Assembly: GCA_031386665.1 (NCBI GenBank)
Contig: JANNCN010000082.1
Location: 3,265-67,264 of the forward strand
Source: JANYCG01 sp031386665
Lineage (GTDB): Bacteria; Pseudomonadota; Gammaproteobacteria; Burkholderiales; Burkholderiaceae_C
Length of the DNA: 64,000 bases
Direction of reading: 5' to 3'
Position 1 is the first letter of the stretch. Each line of letters starts with the position of its first letter. A model generated the notes under the pieces. The model was not told where the DNA came from and did no database searches. It saw only the letters and a list, made by a program, of their open reading frames with translations. The translations under genes and the position numbers were made by a program. Shown here piece after piece: positions 48,819 through 58,093 of this stretch.

Positions 48819-49097
48819 GTGGATGTAGCGCTCGCCAACAGCGTCTTGTCCCTTGAGCAATTTGCAAACCAGCTGTTTCTAAGCGTCGGCATGCAGCCCG
48901 ACAAGGCGGCCACCGTGGCCCGCCTAATTGACGCAACGCAGCCCGTGCGCATGCCAGGCGACCAGGCCGCAAGAGGCATAGAGCATGCACGCGCCCAAGG
49001 GATCACTTCCGACGATGCAACTTGGGCGGAGCTTGAACGCTGGGCCCAAACACTGTCGGTGGCCCTGCCGGAAAAGTTCATATCACCGGTGATATGA
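48819..49097 (+). pseudogene. Internally deleted malate/L-lactate dehydrogenase (Ldh_2 family) remnant
   Basis: 92 codons from GTG 48819. Residues 9-40 (SLEQFANQLFLSVGMQPDKAATVARLID) resemble the N-terminus of the Ldh_2/YlbC family. Residues about 42-85 (PVRMPGDQAARGIEHARAQGI, then WAELERWAQTLSVALP) resemble its C-terminus. Around 250 middle residues with the whole NAD(P) and active site are missing, and the join is in frame. The last codons (ISPVI and stop) belong to the palindrome of repeat copy D. The protein cannot be an enzyme. Confidence in the family comparison is moderate since it rests on memory of the family. Confidence 0.6.
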
Positions 49098-49201
49098 AGT
49101 TTCTCAAAAGGAGGGAAAAAACAGGATTTTCGCCAAATTTCTGAAGAAATGAGGCTCTAGCTCCCAAATTATATAGATAGTACGCTACTATAAACATAGC
49201 A
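49079..49201 (+). repeat. Palindrome-capped interspersed repeat, copy D
   Basis: Starts with the perfect palindrome CATATCACCGGTGATATG (49079-49096), which overlaps the end of the dehydrogenase remnant. AAGTTTCTCAAAAGG, GCCAAATTTCTGAAGAAAT, GGCTCTAGCTCCCAAAT (49154-49170), ATAGATAG and GCTACTATAAACATAGCA follow. It lies between that remnant and the convergent acnB gene. The gap from palindrome to the GGC block is 56 bp against 43-45 bp in most other copies. Confidence 0.75.
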
Positions 49202-49298
49202 ATTAGCTTGAAACAAAGATACCCAACAAGCAATGAAAAACGGCCCGCAGGCCGTTTCTCAATTTCCCCTATTCCCTACTGAGGACATCGGCTCAAAA

Positions 49299-51926
49299 TC
49301 AAGCCGCGACTCCATCCACCACTTGGTCTGCCAGGTCGGTGTAGTCGCTCACCTTGTCAAAGTTCAGGTATTGATAGACCTTGTCACTGGCTGCCGTCAG
49401 CATGCCCATGTCAGCCATGTACTCGGCCTTGGTTGGAATGCGGCCCAGCTTGGAGCAGATGGCCGCCAGCTCGGCAGATCCCAAGTACACGTTAGAGTTT
49501 TTGCCCAGTCGATTGGGGAAGTTGCGGGTGGACGTGGAGAACACCGTTGCGCCTTCTTTCACCTGCGCCTGGTTGCCCATGCACAGGCTGCAGCCGGGCA
49601 TCTCCATGCGCGCACCCGCCGAGCCGAGCACGCCGTAATGGCCTTCTTCAGTCAATTGCTTGGCGTCCATTTTGGTGGGCGGTGCCATCCACAACTTGAC
49701 CGGAATGTCGCGCTTGTTTTCAAGCAATTTGGAAGCGGCGCGAAAGTGTCCGATATTGGTCATGCAGCTGCCGATGAAGACTTCGTCAATCTTGGCACCC
49801 GCCACATCAGACAAGGTTTTCACATCATCCGGGTCGTTCGGGCACGCGACGATGGGCTCATGAATGTCAGCCAAATCGATTTCAATCACAGCGGCATATT
49901 CAGCATCTGCGTCACCCGCCAGCAATTGCGGATCAGCCAGCCAGGCTTCCATGGCCTTGATGCGGCGGTTGATGGTGCGCACGTCTGAATAACCAGTAGC
50001 AATCATCCATTTCAGCATGGTGATGTTGCTAGTGATGTACTCGACGATCGGCTCTTTGTTCAAATGCACCGTGCAGCCACCGGCACTGCGTTCGGCAGAG
50101 GCATCGCTCAACTCAAACGCTTGCTCGACTTTGAGATCTGGCAAGCCTTCGATTTCGAGAATCCGCCCCGAGAATATGTTCAACTTGCCCTGTTTGGCAA
50201 CGGTCAACAGCCCCGCTTTGATGGCATACAGCGGAATGGCATTGACCAGGTCACGCAAGGTCACGCCGTTTTGCATCTTGCCTTTGAAGCGCACCAAAAC
50301 CGACTCGGGCATGTCAAGCGGCATAACACCAGTGGCAGCGCCAAATGCCACCAAGCCAGAGCCTGCCGGGAAGCTGATGCCAATCGGAAAGCGGGTGTGG
50401 CTGTCGCCACCGGTGCCCACCGTGTCAGGCAACAGCATGCGGTTCAGCCAGCTGTGAATAATACCGTCGCCCGGGCGCAAAGGCACACCGCCCCGGGTGC
50501 TGATGAAGTCAGGCAGCTCGTGGTGCATTTTCACGTCGACAAGCTTGGGGTACGCTGCCGTGTGGCAAAACGATTGCATCACCAAGTCGGCGCTGAAGCC
50601 CAGACAAGCCAGGTCTTTCAGTTCATCGCGCGTCATGGGGCCGGTCGTGTCCTGGCTGCCCACCGATGTCATTTTGGGTTCGCAGTAGGTCCCTGGGCGG
50701 ATGCCAGGCTGCTTGCCATCAACCAACGGCAAACCACAAGCGCGGCCCACCATTTTTTGCGCCAATGTGAAGCCGCGGCCACTGTCAGCCGGGCTTTGCG
50801 GCAAACGAAACAGAGTCGAGGTTGGCAGGCCCAGAGCCCAACGCGCCTTGGCCGTCAGGCCGCGCCCGATGATCAGCGGAATGCGCCCACCCGCCCGAAC
50901 TTCGTCAAACAGCACGTCGCTTTTGACCTTGAATTCCGCAATCACTTTGCCGTCTTTCAGCGCTCTGCCTTCGTAGGGGCGCAGCTCGATCACGTCGCCC
51001 ATGGCCATTTGGCTCACATCCAACTCGATAGGCAAGGCGCCCGAGTCTTCCATGGTGTTGTAAAAAATCGGGGCAATTTTGGTACCCAGACAGACTCCAC
51101 CAAAGCGCTTGTTGGGTACAAAAGGAATGTCTTCGCCAGTAAACCACAACACCGAATTCGTCGCCGATTTGCGGCTTGAGCCCGTGCCCACCACGTCGCC
51201 CACATAAGCGACCAGATTGCCTTTGCCTTTGAGGTCGTTGATGAACTTGATGGGGCCGCGCTTGCCCTCTTCCTCAGGCGTCACGCCCGGACGCGGATTC
51301 TTGTGCATGGCCAGCGCATGCAACGGAATGTCAGGGCGACTGAACGCATCTGGCGCGGGCGACAAATCATCTGTGTTGATTTCGCCAGCCACCTTGAACA
51401 CCGTCAGCAGGATCGACGTCGCCACTTCAGGGCGAGACGTGAACCACTCACCCTCTGCCCAACTTTTCAGCACTTCTTTGGCGTAATGGTTGCCCTTGTC
51501 GGCTTTCTCTTTCACGTCATGAAACTGGTCGAACATCAGCAAGGTCTTTTTCAGGCCATTGGCAGCCGTTTGGGCCACTGTGGCGCTGTCATCTGCCAGC
51601 AAATCGACCATCGGGCTGATGTTGTAGCCACCCAGCATGGTGCCCAACAGCTCGGTCGCGTTTTCACGCGACAGCAGGCTGCATTGTTCGCTGCCATGGG
51701 CGACGGCGGCCAAGTAACTGGCCTTGACCTTGGCGGCATCATCGACCCCCGCAGGAACGCGGTGCGTAATCAATTCGACCAACAGAGTCTCTTCGCCTTT
51801 AGGAGGTGCCTTCAACAGCTCGATCAATTCACCCGTTTGCTTGGCCGACAACGGCAAGGGCGGAATGCCAAGTGCGGCGCGCTCAGCAACGTGGGCGCGG
51901 TAGGTTTCTAAAAATTGCGCGGACAT
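49299..51926 (-). CDS. acnB: Aconitate hydratase B
   Basis: 875 residues, citrate/isocitrate interconversion in the TCA cycle. The AcnB-specific HEAT-like domain is N-terminal (about 1-160), then the swivel domain and the [4Fe-4S] core. Cluster cysteines are in GSCMTNIGHFRAA (near 700) and the CSLCMGNQAQ motif (near 760). Substrate-binding blocks include GGDSHTRFPIG and SRGGCTVHLN-like RSAGGCTVHL. ATG 51926 (MSAQFLETYRAHV) is the family start; the frame is open 24 bp further. AcnB can also act as an RNA-binding iron sensor when its cluster is lost. It leads away from mdh on the same strand. Confidence 0.97.
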   Translation of the reverse strand: MSAQFLETYRAHVAERAALGIPPLPLSAKQTGELIELLKAPPKGEETLLVELITHRVPAGVDDAAKVKASYLAAVAHGSEQCSLLSRENATELLGTMLGGYNISPMVDLLADDSATVAQTAANGLKKTLLMFDQFHDVKEKADKGNHYAKEVLKSWAEGEWFTSRPEVATSILLTVFKVAGEINTDDLSPAPDAFSRPDIPLHALAMHKNPRPGVTPEEEGKRGPIKFINDLKGKGNLVAYVGDVVGTGSSRKSATNSVLWFTGEDIPFVPNKRFGGVCLGTKIAPIFYNTMEDSGALPIELDVSQMAMGDVIELRPYEGRALKDGKVIAEFKVKSDVLFDEVRAGGRIPLIIGRGLTAKARWALGLPTSTLFRLPQSPADSGRGFTLAQKMVGRACGLPLVDGKQPGIRPGTYCEPKMTSVGSQDTTGPMTRDELKDLACLGFSADLVMQSFCHTAAYPKLVDVKMHHELPDFISTRGGVPLRPGDGIIHSWLNRMLLPDTVGTGGDSHTRFPIGISFPAGSGLVAFGAATGVMPLDMPESVLVRFKGKMQNGVTLRDLVNAIPLYAIKAGLLTVAKQGKLNIFSGRILEIEGLPDLKVEQAFELSDASAERSAGGCTVHLNKEPIVEYITSNITMLKWMIATGYSDVRTINRRIKAMEAWLADPQLLAGDADAEYAAVIEIDLADIHEPIVACPNDPDDVKTLSDVAGAKIDEVFIGSCMTNIGHFRAASKLLENKRDIPVKLWMAPPTKMDAKQLTEEGHYGVLGSAGARMEMPGCSLCMGNQAQVKEGATVFSTSTRNFPNRLGKNSNVYLGSAELAAICSKLGRIPTKAEYMADMGMLTAASDKVYQYLNFDKVSDYTDLADQVVDGVAA

Positions 51927-51992
51927 GGGGACGTTCCTTTTTAATGTCAAATGAGGAGGCTCTTGGCCAAAAAAGTCTAGCGCGGCACTGCC

Positions 51993-52619
51993 TTATTTGG
52001 CGACCGGCGCAGAGGCAGCAGATGAAGCAGGTGCAGGTGCAGGTGCAGGTTCTGGTGCAGGCGCATCCAGCACGCTTTGCGCTGGTGCGTTTTGCAATGC
52101 GGCTTCCACCGCGATTTGGGCGGGGCTCATGCAGGCATCTGCCAGCCTTTGGCCCAGTTTTTGATTCATCAACATGGATTTGTTGGCCAGTTGAAGCCAA
52201 ACGGCCCCTGCTTTTTTATCTTCCAGCCGGATTGCGCCCGTCGTGGTTTCAACTGGAAACATCCGAAACTTGAGGTTGTTGACCTGCACATTGAAAAACC
52301 CGGGCGACTTGGGGTCTGGCGTCAAGGTCACAAACGCGCCCAGCTCGCAAGGCAGGCGGCCTTGGTAAACCCGTTCGGCAATCGCCATTTCGGCAGGTGT
52401 CAACGCGGCATCTGCGGCCTGAATGCCAGTGGCCATTTGGGTCGCCTTGCTTTTGGCATCCACCCGGCTCGCCGAGGGTTTGCTTAGCTTAGGAGGGCTG
52501 TCTTTTTTGACGGGCGCGGTGGTTTGCGCGCCCAACGCCATCGGAAGCAACAACACCAGCCCACCTGCTACAGCGTGGAAAACTCTGGGTAATTTGGTGC
52601 GGCTGGAGTTCAAAGGCAT
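51993..52619 (-). CDS. Hypothetical exported protein between mdh and acnB
   Basis: 208 residues with a signal peptide at 1-31 (FHAVAGGLVLLLPMALGAQ). The middle (ALTPAEMAIAERVYQGRLPCELGAFVTLTPDP, then FNVQVNNLKFRMFPVETTTGAIRLEDKKAG) looks globular; the tail PAPEPAPAPAPASSAASAP is low complexity and encoded by a GCAGGT hexamer repeat at 52027-52050. Similar genes are found between acnB and mdh in Comamonadaceae, but no function is known to me. It starts 13 bp after the mdh stop, so it is likely cotranscribed with mdh. Confidence 0.8.
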   Translation of the reverse strand: MPLNSSRTKLPRVFHAVAGGLVLLLPMALGAQTTAPVKKDSPPKLSKPSASRVDAKSKATQMATGIQAADAALTPAEMAIAERVYQGRLPCELGAFVTLTPDPKSPGFFNVQVNNLKFRMFPVETTTGAIRLEDKKAGAVWLQLANKSMLMNQKLGQRLADACMSPAQIAVEAALQNAPAQSVLDAPAPEPAPAPAPASSAASAPVAK

Positions 52620-52632
52620 GGTTATTTCCTGG

Positions 52633-53619
52633 TCAAAGCAGGTGCACGACACCCGCTTGCTCGTCTTGCAATTCTTTCAGCGTCTTGTTGATGCAGCCTT
52701 GGCTGAACTCGTCAACGCTCAAGCCTTCAACCGTTTTGTACTCGCCACCTTGGCAGGTGACTGCAAAACCAAACATGGTGTCTTGCGGAATGCCGTATTG
52801 CCCGTCTGACGGAATGCCCATGGTGACCCACTTTCCGTTGGTGCCAAGCGCCCAATCCCGCATGTGGTCAATGGCTGCATTCGCGGCAGAGGCCGCCGAA
52901 GACACGCCACGCGCTTCAATGATGGCCGCACCACGCTTGCCGACTGTCGGCAAGAATGTGTTGGCATTCCAGTCGTGGTCGTTGATCAGGTCTTTAACGC
53001 TGGCACCCGCAATGGTGGCGAACCGGTAGTCGGGGTACATGGTTGGCGAATGGTTGCCCCAGACCACCATTTTTTCGATGTCGGCCACAGCCTTGCCGGT
53101 TTTGGCGGCAATTTGGCTCAAAGCGCGGTTGTGATCAAGGCGCAGCATGGCGGTGAAGTTCTTGCGCGGCAAGTCAGGCGCGCTCTTCATGGCGATCCAG
53201 GCATTGGTATTGGCTGGGTTGCCGACCACCAGCACCTTCACGTTGCGACTGGCGACCGCGTTCAAGGCTTTTCCCTGGGCGGTGAAAATTTGTGCATTCG
53301 CAGCCAACAGGTCGGCGCGCTCCATGCCAGGACCACGGGGGCGCGAACCGATCAACAGCGCGTAATCAACATCCTTGAATGCGGTCATGGGATCGCCATG
53401 AGCTTCCATGCCCACCAGCAGCGGAAAGGCGCAGTCTTGCAACTCCATCATCACGCCCTTCAAAGCCTTTTGCGGGCCTTCAACCGGGACTTCAAGCAAT
53501 TGCAAGATCACGGGCTGGTCTTTGCCCAGCATTTCGCCAGACGCGATGCGAAAAAGAATGGCGTAACCAATTTGACCGGCGGCACCCGTGACGGCAACAC
53601 GGACAGGTTTTTTGCTCAT
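52633..53619 (-). CDS. mdh: Malate dehydrogenase
   Basis: 328 residues, oxidises malate to oxaloacetate with NAD. NAD motif TGAAGQIGYAILF at 11-23, RPRGPGMERADLL near 96-108 (substrate arginine loop), VVGNPANTNAW and the catalytic histidine in VVWGNHSPTMYPD near 190. This is the cytosolic-MDH-like type usual in beta-proteobacteria. It is divergent from the GntR gene of the sdh operon; the shared region carries the palindrome TCTTATATAAGA. Confidence 0.98.
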   Translation of the reverse strand: MSKKPVRVAVTGAAGQIGYAILFRIASGEMLGKDQPVILQLLEVPVEGPQKALKGVMMELQDCAFPLLVGMEAHGDPMTAFKDVDYALLIGSRPRGPGMERADLLAANAQIFTAQGKALNAVASRNVKVLVVGNPANTNAWIAMKSAPDLPRKNFTAMLRLDHNRALSQIAAKTGKAVADIEKMVVWGNHSPTMYPDYRFATIAGASVKDLINDHDWNANTFLPTVGKRGAAIIEARGVSSAASAANAAIDHMRDWALGTNGKWVTMGIPSDGQYGIPQDTMFGFAVTCQGGEYKTVEGLSVDEFSQGCINKTLKELQDEQAGVVHLL

Positions 53620-53695
53620 GGAAAGGCTCCGAAAATAGTTTGAAAGACACCCAGAGTTTACCCTCGAAAGTCGTCGTCCGTCAATTTGTCTTATG

Positions 53696-53707
53696 TCTTA
53701 TATAAGA
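53696..53707. promoter_or_regulatory. Perfect palindrome between mdh and the GntR gene
   Basis: TCTTATATAAGA is perfectly self-complementary and ends directly before the annotated GntR start. GTCTTAT is repeated head to tail at 53688-53694 and 53695-53701. A GntR/UTRA protein binding here could repress itself and mdh. No second copy was seen before sdhC, acnB or gltA. Confidence 0.5.
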
Positions 53708-53708
53708 T

Positions 53709-54542
53709 ATGATTCGCACTTCAGACTCGATGAAAATCATGAGCTCCTTGCCCATCTCACAGACCGACCGGCCGACTCCCGCGGCGGAATATGGTGTGGC
53801 GGCCCCACCCAGCCTGACACCGGCTTTCAGCCCGCTATACCAGCAAATCAAAGGGCTGATCCTTCAAAGCTTGCTGGCGGGGGAATGGAAGCCGGGCGAG
53901 TCCATTCCCAGCGAAATGGACTTGGCCACACGCTTCAGGGTAAGCCAGGGAACCGTGCGAAAGGCAGTTGACGAGCTTGCGGCCGACAACCTGCTGGTGC
54001 GCCGCCAAGGCAAGGGCACTTTTGTGGCCACCCATGCGGAGCAACATGTTCAGTACCGATTTCTGAAACTGATGCCGGACGAGGGTGACACCAGTTCCGA
54101 GGGGCCCGCCCAACGCGAAATTATTGACTGCAAACGCTTGCGTGCGTCCAGCGATGTTGCCAAATCATTGGGTTTAAAAACCGGCGACGCCGTTTTGCAA
54201 GTGCGCCGGGTGCTTTCGTTCGTCAATCGCCCCACCATTTTGGAAGACCTTTGGCTGCCGGGCGGCCCCTTTAAGGGCCTGACCGCTGAGCGCCTAAGTG
54301 ACTACCACGGCCCCATGTACGCGTTGTTTGAAACCGAGTTTGGCGTGCGCATGGTGAGGGCTGTCGAGAAAATTCGAGCCGTCTTGCCCGACACAGAGCA
54401 AAGTGTGCTGCTGAAAGTACCCCAAAACACGCCGCTCTTAAGCGTGGAGCGAATTGCCTACACCTACAACGACGCACCCATGGAGATGCGCCGGGGTTTG
54501 TACTTGACGGACACCCATTTCTACCGAAATGAGCTTAATTAG
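53709..54542 (+). CDS. GntR/UTRA family regulator, likely TCA-cycle control
   Basis: 277 residues. A winged-helix domain at about 42-110 (PLYQQIKGLILQSLLAGEWKPGESIPSEMDLATRFRVSQGTVRKAVDEL) is followed by a UTRA ligand domain (YRFLKLMPDEGD onwards to YLTDTHFYRNEL). Start ATG 53709 is tight against the palindrome; in-frame ATGs at 53730 and 53739 are plausible alternatives. UTRA proteins sense small metabolites. Conserved position beside mdh and sdhCDAB suggests it controls TCA genes (I recall an SdhR-like regulator in this order, but cannot verify it). The effector is unknown. Confidence 0.88.
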   Translation: MIRTSDSMKIMSSLPISQTDRPTPAAEYGVAAPPSLTPAFSPLYQQIKGLILQSLLAGEWKPGESIPSEMDLATRFRVSQGTVRKAVDELAADNLLVRRQGKGTFVATHAEQHVQYRFLKLMPDEGDTSSEGPAQREIIDCKRLRASSDVAKSLGLKTGDAVLQVRRVLSFVNRPTILEDLWLPGGPFKGLTAERLSDYHGPMYALFETEFGVRMVRAVEKIRAVLPDTEQSVLLKVPQNTPLLSVERIAYTYNDAPMEMRRGLYLTDTHFYRNELN

Positions 54543-54659
54543 CAGCCTCGAATTAACGGGAATTTTGCAAGCCCGCCGTCAGCATGCTGCATTGCAATAG
54601 AATTTTGGTTTTGATCAGTTCAAATAACGACAACGAGCACCCTTCTTGAAAGCCCCCAC

Positions 54660-55139
54660 ATGACCGAACTGACGTCCCCTAAACGGGGCAAGCGCCCCGA
54701 GTTTCGCAACATCAACATCTTCAAGGATCTGCCCACTTACAGCCTTCCGGCGGCGGGCTTTGTGTCTATCTTGCACCGTATCAGTGGATTCTTGATGTTT
54801 TTGCTGCTGCCATTCATCATCTGGATGTTTGACACCTCAGTTTCCAGCGAAATTTCCTTTGCCAAGTTCACTGGGGTTTTTAACCGAGGCCTACTTTGTG
54901 GGGCAACCTCCTGCCTAGTGGCGGGGTGGTTCATGAAAGCGATAGCTGTTTCACTCATTTGGGCATATTTGCACCACTTCATCGCAGGATTACGCCACCT
55001 TTGGATGGACATTAGCCACGCGGCGGTGACCAAAGAATTCGGCAAGAGCTCGGCGTTAGTCACTTTGGCATTGAGTGTGGGATTGACTGCTATTTTGGCT
55101 GCCAAGCTTTTTGGTGCCTTCGATAATTTAGTGAAATAG
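54660..55139 (+). CDS. sdhC: Succinate dehydrogenase cytochrome b556 subunit
   Basis: 159 residues with three membrane helices (about 40-60, 88-108 and 130-150). The family motif SILHRISGFLMF holds a conserved His at about 40, and HHFIAGLRHLWMDI near 109-122 gives the heme-ligand and quinone region. It anchors complex II in the inner membrane. First structural gene of sdhCDAB, 117 bp after the GntR gene and 8 bp before sdhD. No clear palindrome is seen in 54543-54659. Confidence 0.96.
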   Translation: MTELTSPKRGKRPEFRNINIFKDLPTYSLPAAGFVSILHRISGFLMFLLLPFIIWMFDTSVSSEISFAKFTGVFNRGLLCGATSCLVAGWFMKAIAVSLIWAYLHHFIAGLRHLWMDISHAAVTKEFGKSSALVTLALSVGLTAILAAKLFGAFDNLVK

Positions 55140-55147
55140 GAAATACG

Positions 55148-55516
55148 ATGGCTTCAAATTACGGCACCAAGCGCATTGTTGTGGGCGCTCATTACGGTTT
55201 GCGCGACTGGCTTGCCCAGCGAATCACAGCGGGCTTGATGGCCCTGTTCACCCTGGCGGTGTTGGCGCAAGTGCTGCTGAACAAAGGCCCGATTGGCTAC
55301 GACAAGTGGGCGGGTATTTTTTCAAGCCAATGGATGAAAGTGCTCACTTTCACCGTCATCCTTGCCATGGCGTACCACATTTGGGTAGGCATGCGCGACA
55401 TCTGGATGGACTATGTGACCAGCAGCGTCGCTTTGCGCCTGTGCCTGCAAATTTTCACAATCGTTTGGCTGATCGCCTGCGCGGGCTGGGCCATTCAGGT
55501 GCTGTGGCGCCTTTAA
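55148..55516 (+). CDS. sdhD: Succinate dehydrogenase membrane anchor SdhD
   Basis: 122 residues, three membrane helices (RITAGLMALFTLAVLAQVLL, VLTFTVILAMAYHIWVGMRD, LQIFTIVWLIACAGWAIQVL). The conserved His of MAYHIWVGMRDIWMDY provides the second heme ligand region and the quinone-site Tyr/Asp. It follows sdhC by 8 bp and precedes sdhA by 47 bp. Confidence 0.95.
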   Translation: MASNYGTKRIVVGAHYGLRDWLAQRITAGLMALFTLAVLAQVLLNKGPIGYDKWAGIFSSQWMKVLTFTVILAMAYHIWVGMRDIWMDYVTSSVALRLCLQIFTIVWLIACAGWAIQVLWRL

Positions 55517-55563
55517 AAACTAAAACAGCACGAGCAGCTTTCCCTAATTTGAGGCATTGATTC

Positions 55564-57354
55564 ATGAGTTATTCCGTAGCAAAACGCAAATTTGACGTGG
55601 TCATCGTCGGAGCCGGTGGCTCCGGCATGCGCGCATCCTTGCAACTGGCCCGCGCCGGCCTGAACGTGGCAGTTCTAACCAAAGTGTTTCCGACCCGCTC
55701 GCACACAGTCGCGGCCCAAGGCGGAATTGGCGCCTCTTTGGGCAACATGAACGACGACAACTGGCACTACCACTTTTACGACACGGTCAAGGGCTCTGAC
55801 TGGCTGGGCGACCAAGACGCGATTGAGTACATGTGCCGCGAAGCACCCAACGTGGTGTATGACCTGGAGCACATGGGCATGCCGTTTGACCGCAACCCCG
55901 ACGGCACCATTTACCAGCGCCCATTTGGCGGCCACACCGCCAACTACGGCGAAAAAGCGGTCGAACGCGCTTGCGCAGCCGCGGACCGCACCGGCCACGC
56001 CATGCTGCACACGCTGTACCAGCAAAACGTGCAAGCCAAAACCAGCTTTTTTGTCGAATGGCTGGCCATGGACTTGATCCGCGATGCCGATGGCGATGTG
56101 ATTGGCGTCACCGCCATCGAGATGGAAACCGGCGACGTGCACATTCTCGAGGCCAAAACTACCTTGTTGGCCACCGGTGGCGCTGGCCGTATTTTTGCCG
56201 CATCCACCAACGCCTTCATCAACACAGGTGATGGCTTGGGCATGGCAGCAAGGGCTGGCATTCCACTTGAAGACATGGAATTTTGGCAATTTCACCCCAC
56301 AGGCGTTGCCGGCGCTGGCGTGCTGCTGACCGAAGGCTGCCGGGGTGAAGGCGCGATTTTGCGCAACAGCAACGGCGAGCGCTTCATGGAGCGCTACGCC
56401 CCCACCTTGAAAGACCTGGCACCCCGTGACTTTGTGTCGCGCTGCATGGACCAGGAAATCAAGGAGGGCCGTGGCTGCGGCCCCAATAAAGACTACATCA
56501 ACCTGGACATGACCCATCTGGGCGGCGACACCATTTTGAAGCGCCTGCCCTCTGTGTTCGAGATTGGCCACAACTTTGCCAACGTTGACATCACCAAAGA
56601 GCCGATTCCAGTGGTGCCCACCATCCACTACCAAATGGGCGGTATTCCCACCAACATCCATGGCCAAGTGGTCACGCAAGACGCTGACAACAAAAGCGTG
56701 GTGGTCAACGGACTGTACGCAGTGGGCGAATGCTCTTGTGTGAGCGTGCACGGTGCCAACCGCTTGGGCACCAATTCATTGCTGGACTTGCTGGTTTTTG
56801 GCCGTGCAGCAGGCAACCACATTGTCGAGTTCAACAACAAGAACAAACTGCACAAGCCCCTGCCAGGCACTGCGGCTGACACCACGCTGGCGCGCTTGGC
56901 ACGTCTGGATGGCACGACCGACGGCGAATATGCGCAAGACGTTGCCAATGACATCCGGGCCGCCATGCAACAGCACGCTGGCGTGTTTCGCACCCAGGCC
57001 ACATTGGACGAAGGCGTGGCCAAGATCGCGGCCCTGCGCAAACGGGTTGCCAAAATCAACCTGAAAGACAAATCCAAGGTTTTCAACACGGCACGAATTG
57101 AAGCCCTTGAAGTTGAAAACCTGATTGAAGCCGCCGAAGCGACCATCGTGTCCGCCGCTGCACGGCGCGAAAGCCGGGGCGCACACTCGGTTGACGACTA
57201 TGCAGACAGCCCCAAGTACCCCAATGGTCGCAACGACGACGAATGGCACAAACACACACTTTGGCACAGCGAAGGCAACCGCCTGAGCTACAAACCGGTG
57301 CAGATGAAGCCGTTGACGGTTGAAAGCGTGCCACTCAAGGTCCGCACTTTCTAA
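55564..57354 (+). CDS. sdhA: Succinate dehydrogenase flavoprotein subunit
   Basis: 596 residues. FAD-binding motif VIVGAGGSGMRASLQLARAG at 13-32, the covalent FAD histidine in RSHTVAAQGG near 50, substrate site FHPTGVAGAGVLLTEGCRGEG and active-site Arg in SVHGANRLGTNSLLDLLVFGR. It oxidises succinate to fumarate, passing electrons to SdhB. Length and end (KPVQMKPLTVESVPLKVRTF) are normal. Confidence 0.99.
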   Translation: MSYSVAKRKFDVVIVGAGGSGMRASLQLARAGLNVAVLTKVFPTRSHTVAAQGGIGASLGNMNDDNWHYHFYDTVKGSDWLGDQDAIEYMCREAPNVVYDLEHMGMPFDRNPDGTIYQRPFGGHTANYGEKAVERACAAADRTGHAMLHTLYQQNVQAKTSFFVEWLAMDLIRDADGDVIGVTAIEMETGDVHILEAKTTLLATGGAGRIFAASTNAFINTGDGLGMAARAGIPLEDMEFWQFHPTGVAGAGVLLTEGCRGEGAILRNSNGERFMERYAPTLKDLAPRDFVSRCMDQEIKEGRGCGPNKDYINLDMTHLGGDTILKRLPSVFEIGHNFANVDITKEPIPVVPTIHYQMGGIPTNIHGQVVTQDADNKSVVVNGLYAVGECSCVSVHGANRLGTNSLLDLLVFGRAAGNHIVEFNNKNKLHKPLPGTAADTTLARLARLDGTTDGEYAQDVANDIRAAMQQHAGVFRTQATLDEGVAKIAALRKRVAKINLKDKSKVFNTARIEALEVENLIEAAEATIVSAAARRESRGAHSVDDYADSPKYPNGRNDDEWHKHTLWHSEGNRLSYKPVQMKPLTVESVPLKVRTF

Positions 57355-57387
57355 AAATACCAAGCGACCCAACCCAAGGCAAACCCC

Positions 57388-58092
57388 ATGACCCAACGCA
57401 CTTTCTCCATTTATCGCTACGACCCGGACAAAGACGCCAAGCCCTACATGCAAACCATTAACGTCGAGCTGGACGGCAGTGAACGCATGCTACTGGACGC
57501 GCTGATGAAGCTCAAAGCCATTGACCCGGCTATTAGCTTTCGCCGGTCCTGCCGGGAGGGCGTTTGCGGCTCGGACGCGATGAACATCAATGGCAAAAAT
57601 GGTTTGGCCTGCCTGACCAACATGCGCACACTCACTGGCACCATCGTTTTGAAACCGCTGCCGGGCTTGCCCGTGATTCGCGACCTGATCGTGGACATGA
57701 CGCAGTTTTTCAAGCAATACAACTCGATCAAACCGTATTTGATCAACGACACCATTCCGCCTGAAAAGGAACGCCTGCAAAGCCCTGAAGAGCGTGACGA
57801 GCTCAACGGTTTGTACGAATGCATTTTGTGTGCATCGTGTTCCACCAGCTGCCCCAGCTTTTGGTGGAACCCCGACAAATTCGTGGGGCCCGCAGGCCTG
57901 CTGCAAGCCTACCGCTTCATTGCCGATTCGCGCGATCACGCCACCGCCGAACGCCTGGACAACCTGGAAGACCCGTACCGCCTGTTCCGCTGCCACACCA
58001 TCATGAACTGCGTTGACGTCTGCCCCAAAGGTTTGAACCCGACCAAGGCGATTGGAAAAATCAAGGAAATGATGGTTCTGCGGACGGTCTGA
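57388..58092 (+). CDS. sdhB: Succinate dehydrogenase iron-sulfur subunit
   Basis: 234 residues carrying three clusters: [2Fe-2S] in RSCREGVCGSDAMNINGKNG with a later Cys (LAC), [4Fe-4S] in CILCASCSTSCP, and [3Fe-4S] in CHTIMNCVDVCPKGLNP. It starts MTQRTFSIYRYDPDKDAKPY. The stop (TGA 58090-58092) is one base before the sdhE ATG. Confidence 0.99.
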   Translation: MTQRTFSIYRYDPDKDAKPYMQTINVELDGSERMLLDALMKLKAIDPAISFRRSCREGVCGSDAMNINGKNGLACLTNMRTLTGTIVLKPLPGLPVIRDLIVDMTQFFKQYNSIKPYLINDTIPPEKERLQSPEERDELNGLYECILCASCSTSCPSFWWNPDKFVGPAGLLQAYRFIADSRDHATAERLDNLEDPYRLFRCHTIMNCVDVCPKGLNPTKAIGKIKEMMVLRTV

Positions 58093-58093
58093 A

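Noticed and set aside
50064..51179. Plus-strand open frame (371 codons) inside acnB
   Set aside because: Antisense to the aconitase core; composition bias and no motif.
55675..56751. Minus-strand open frame (358 codons) opposite sdhA
   Set aside because: Shadow of a highly conserved gene; His/Val/Ala bias and no family resemblance.
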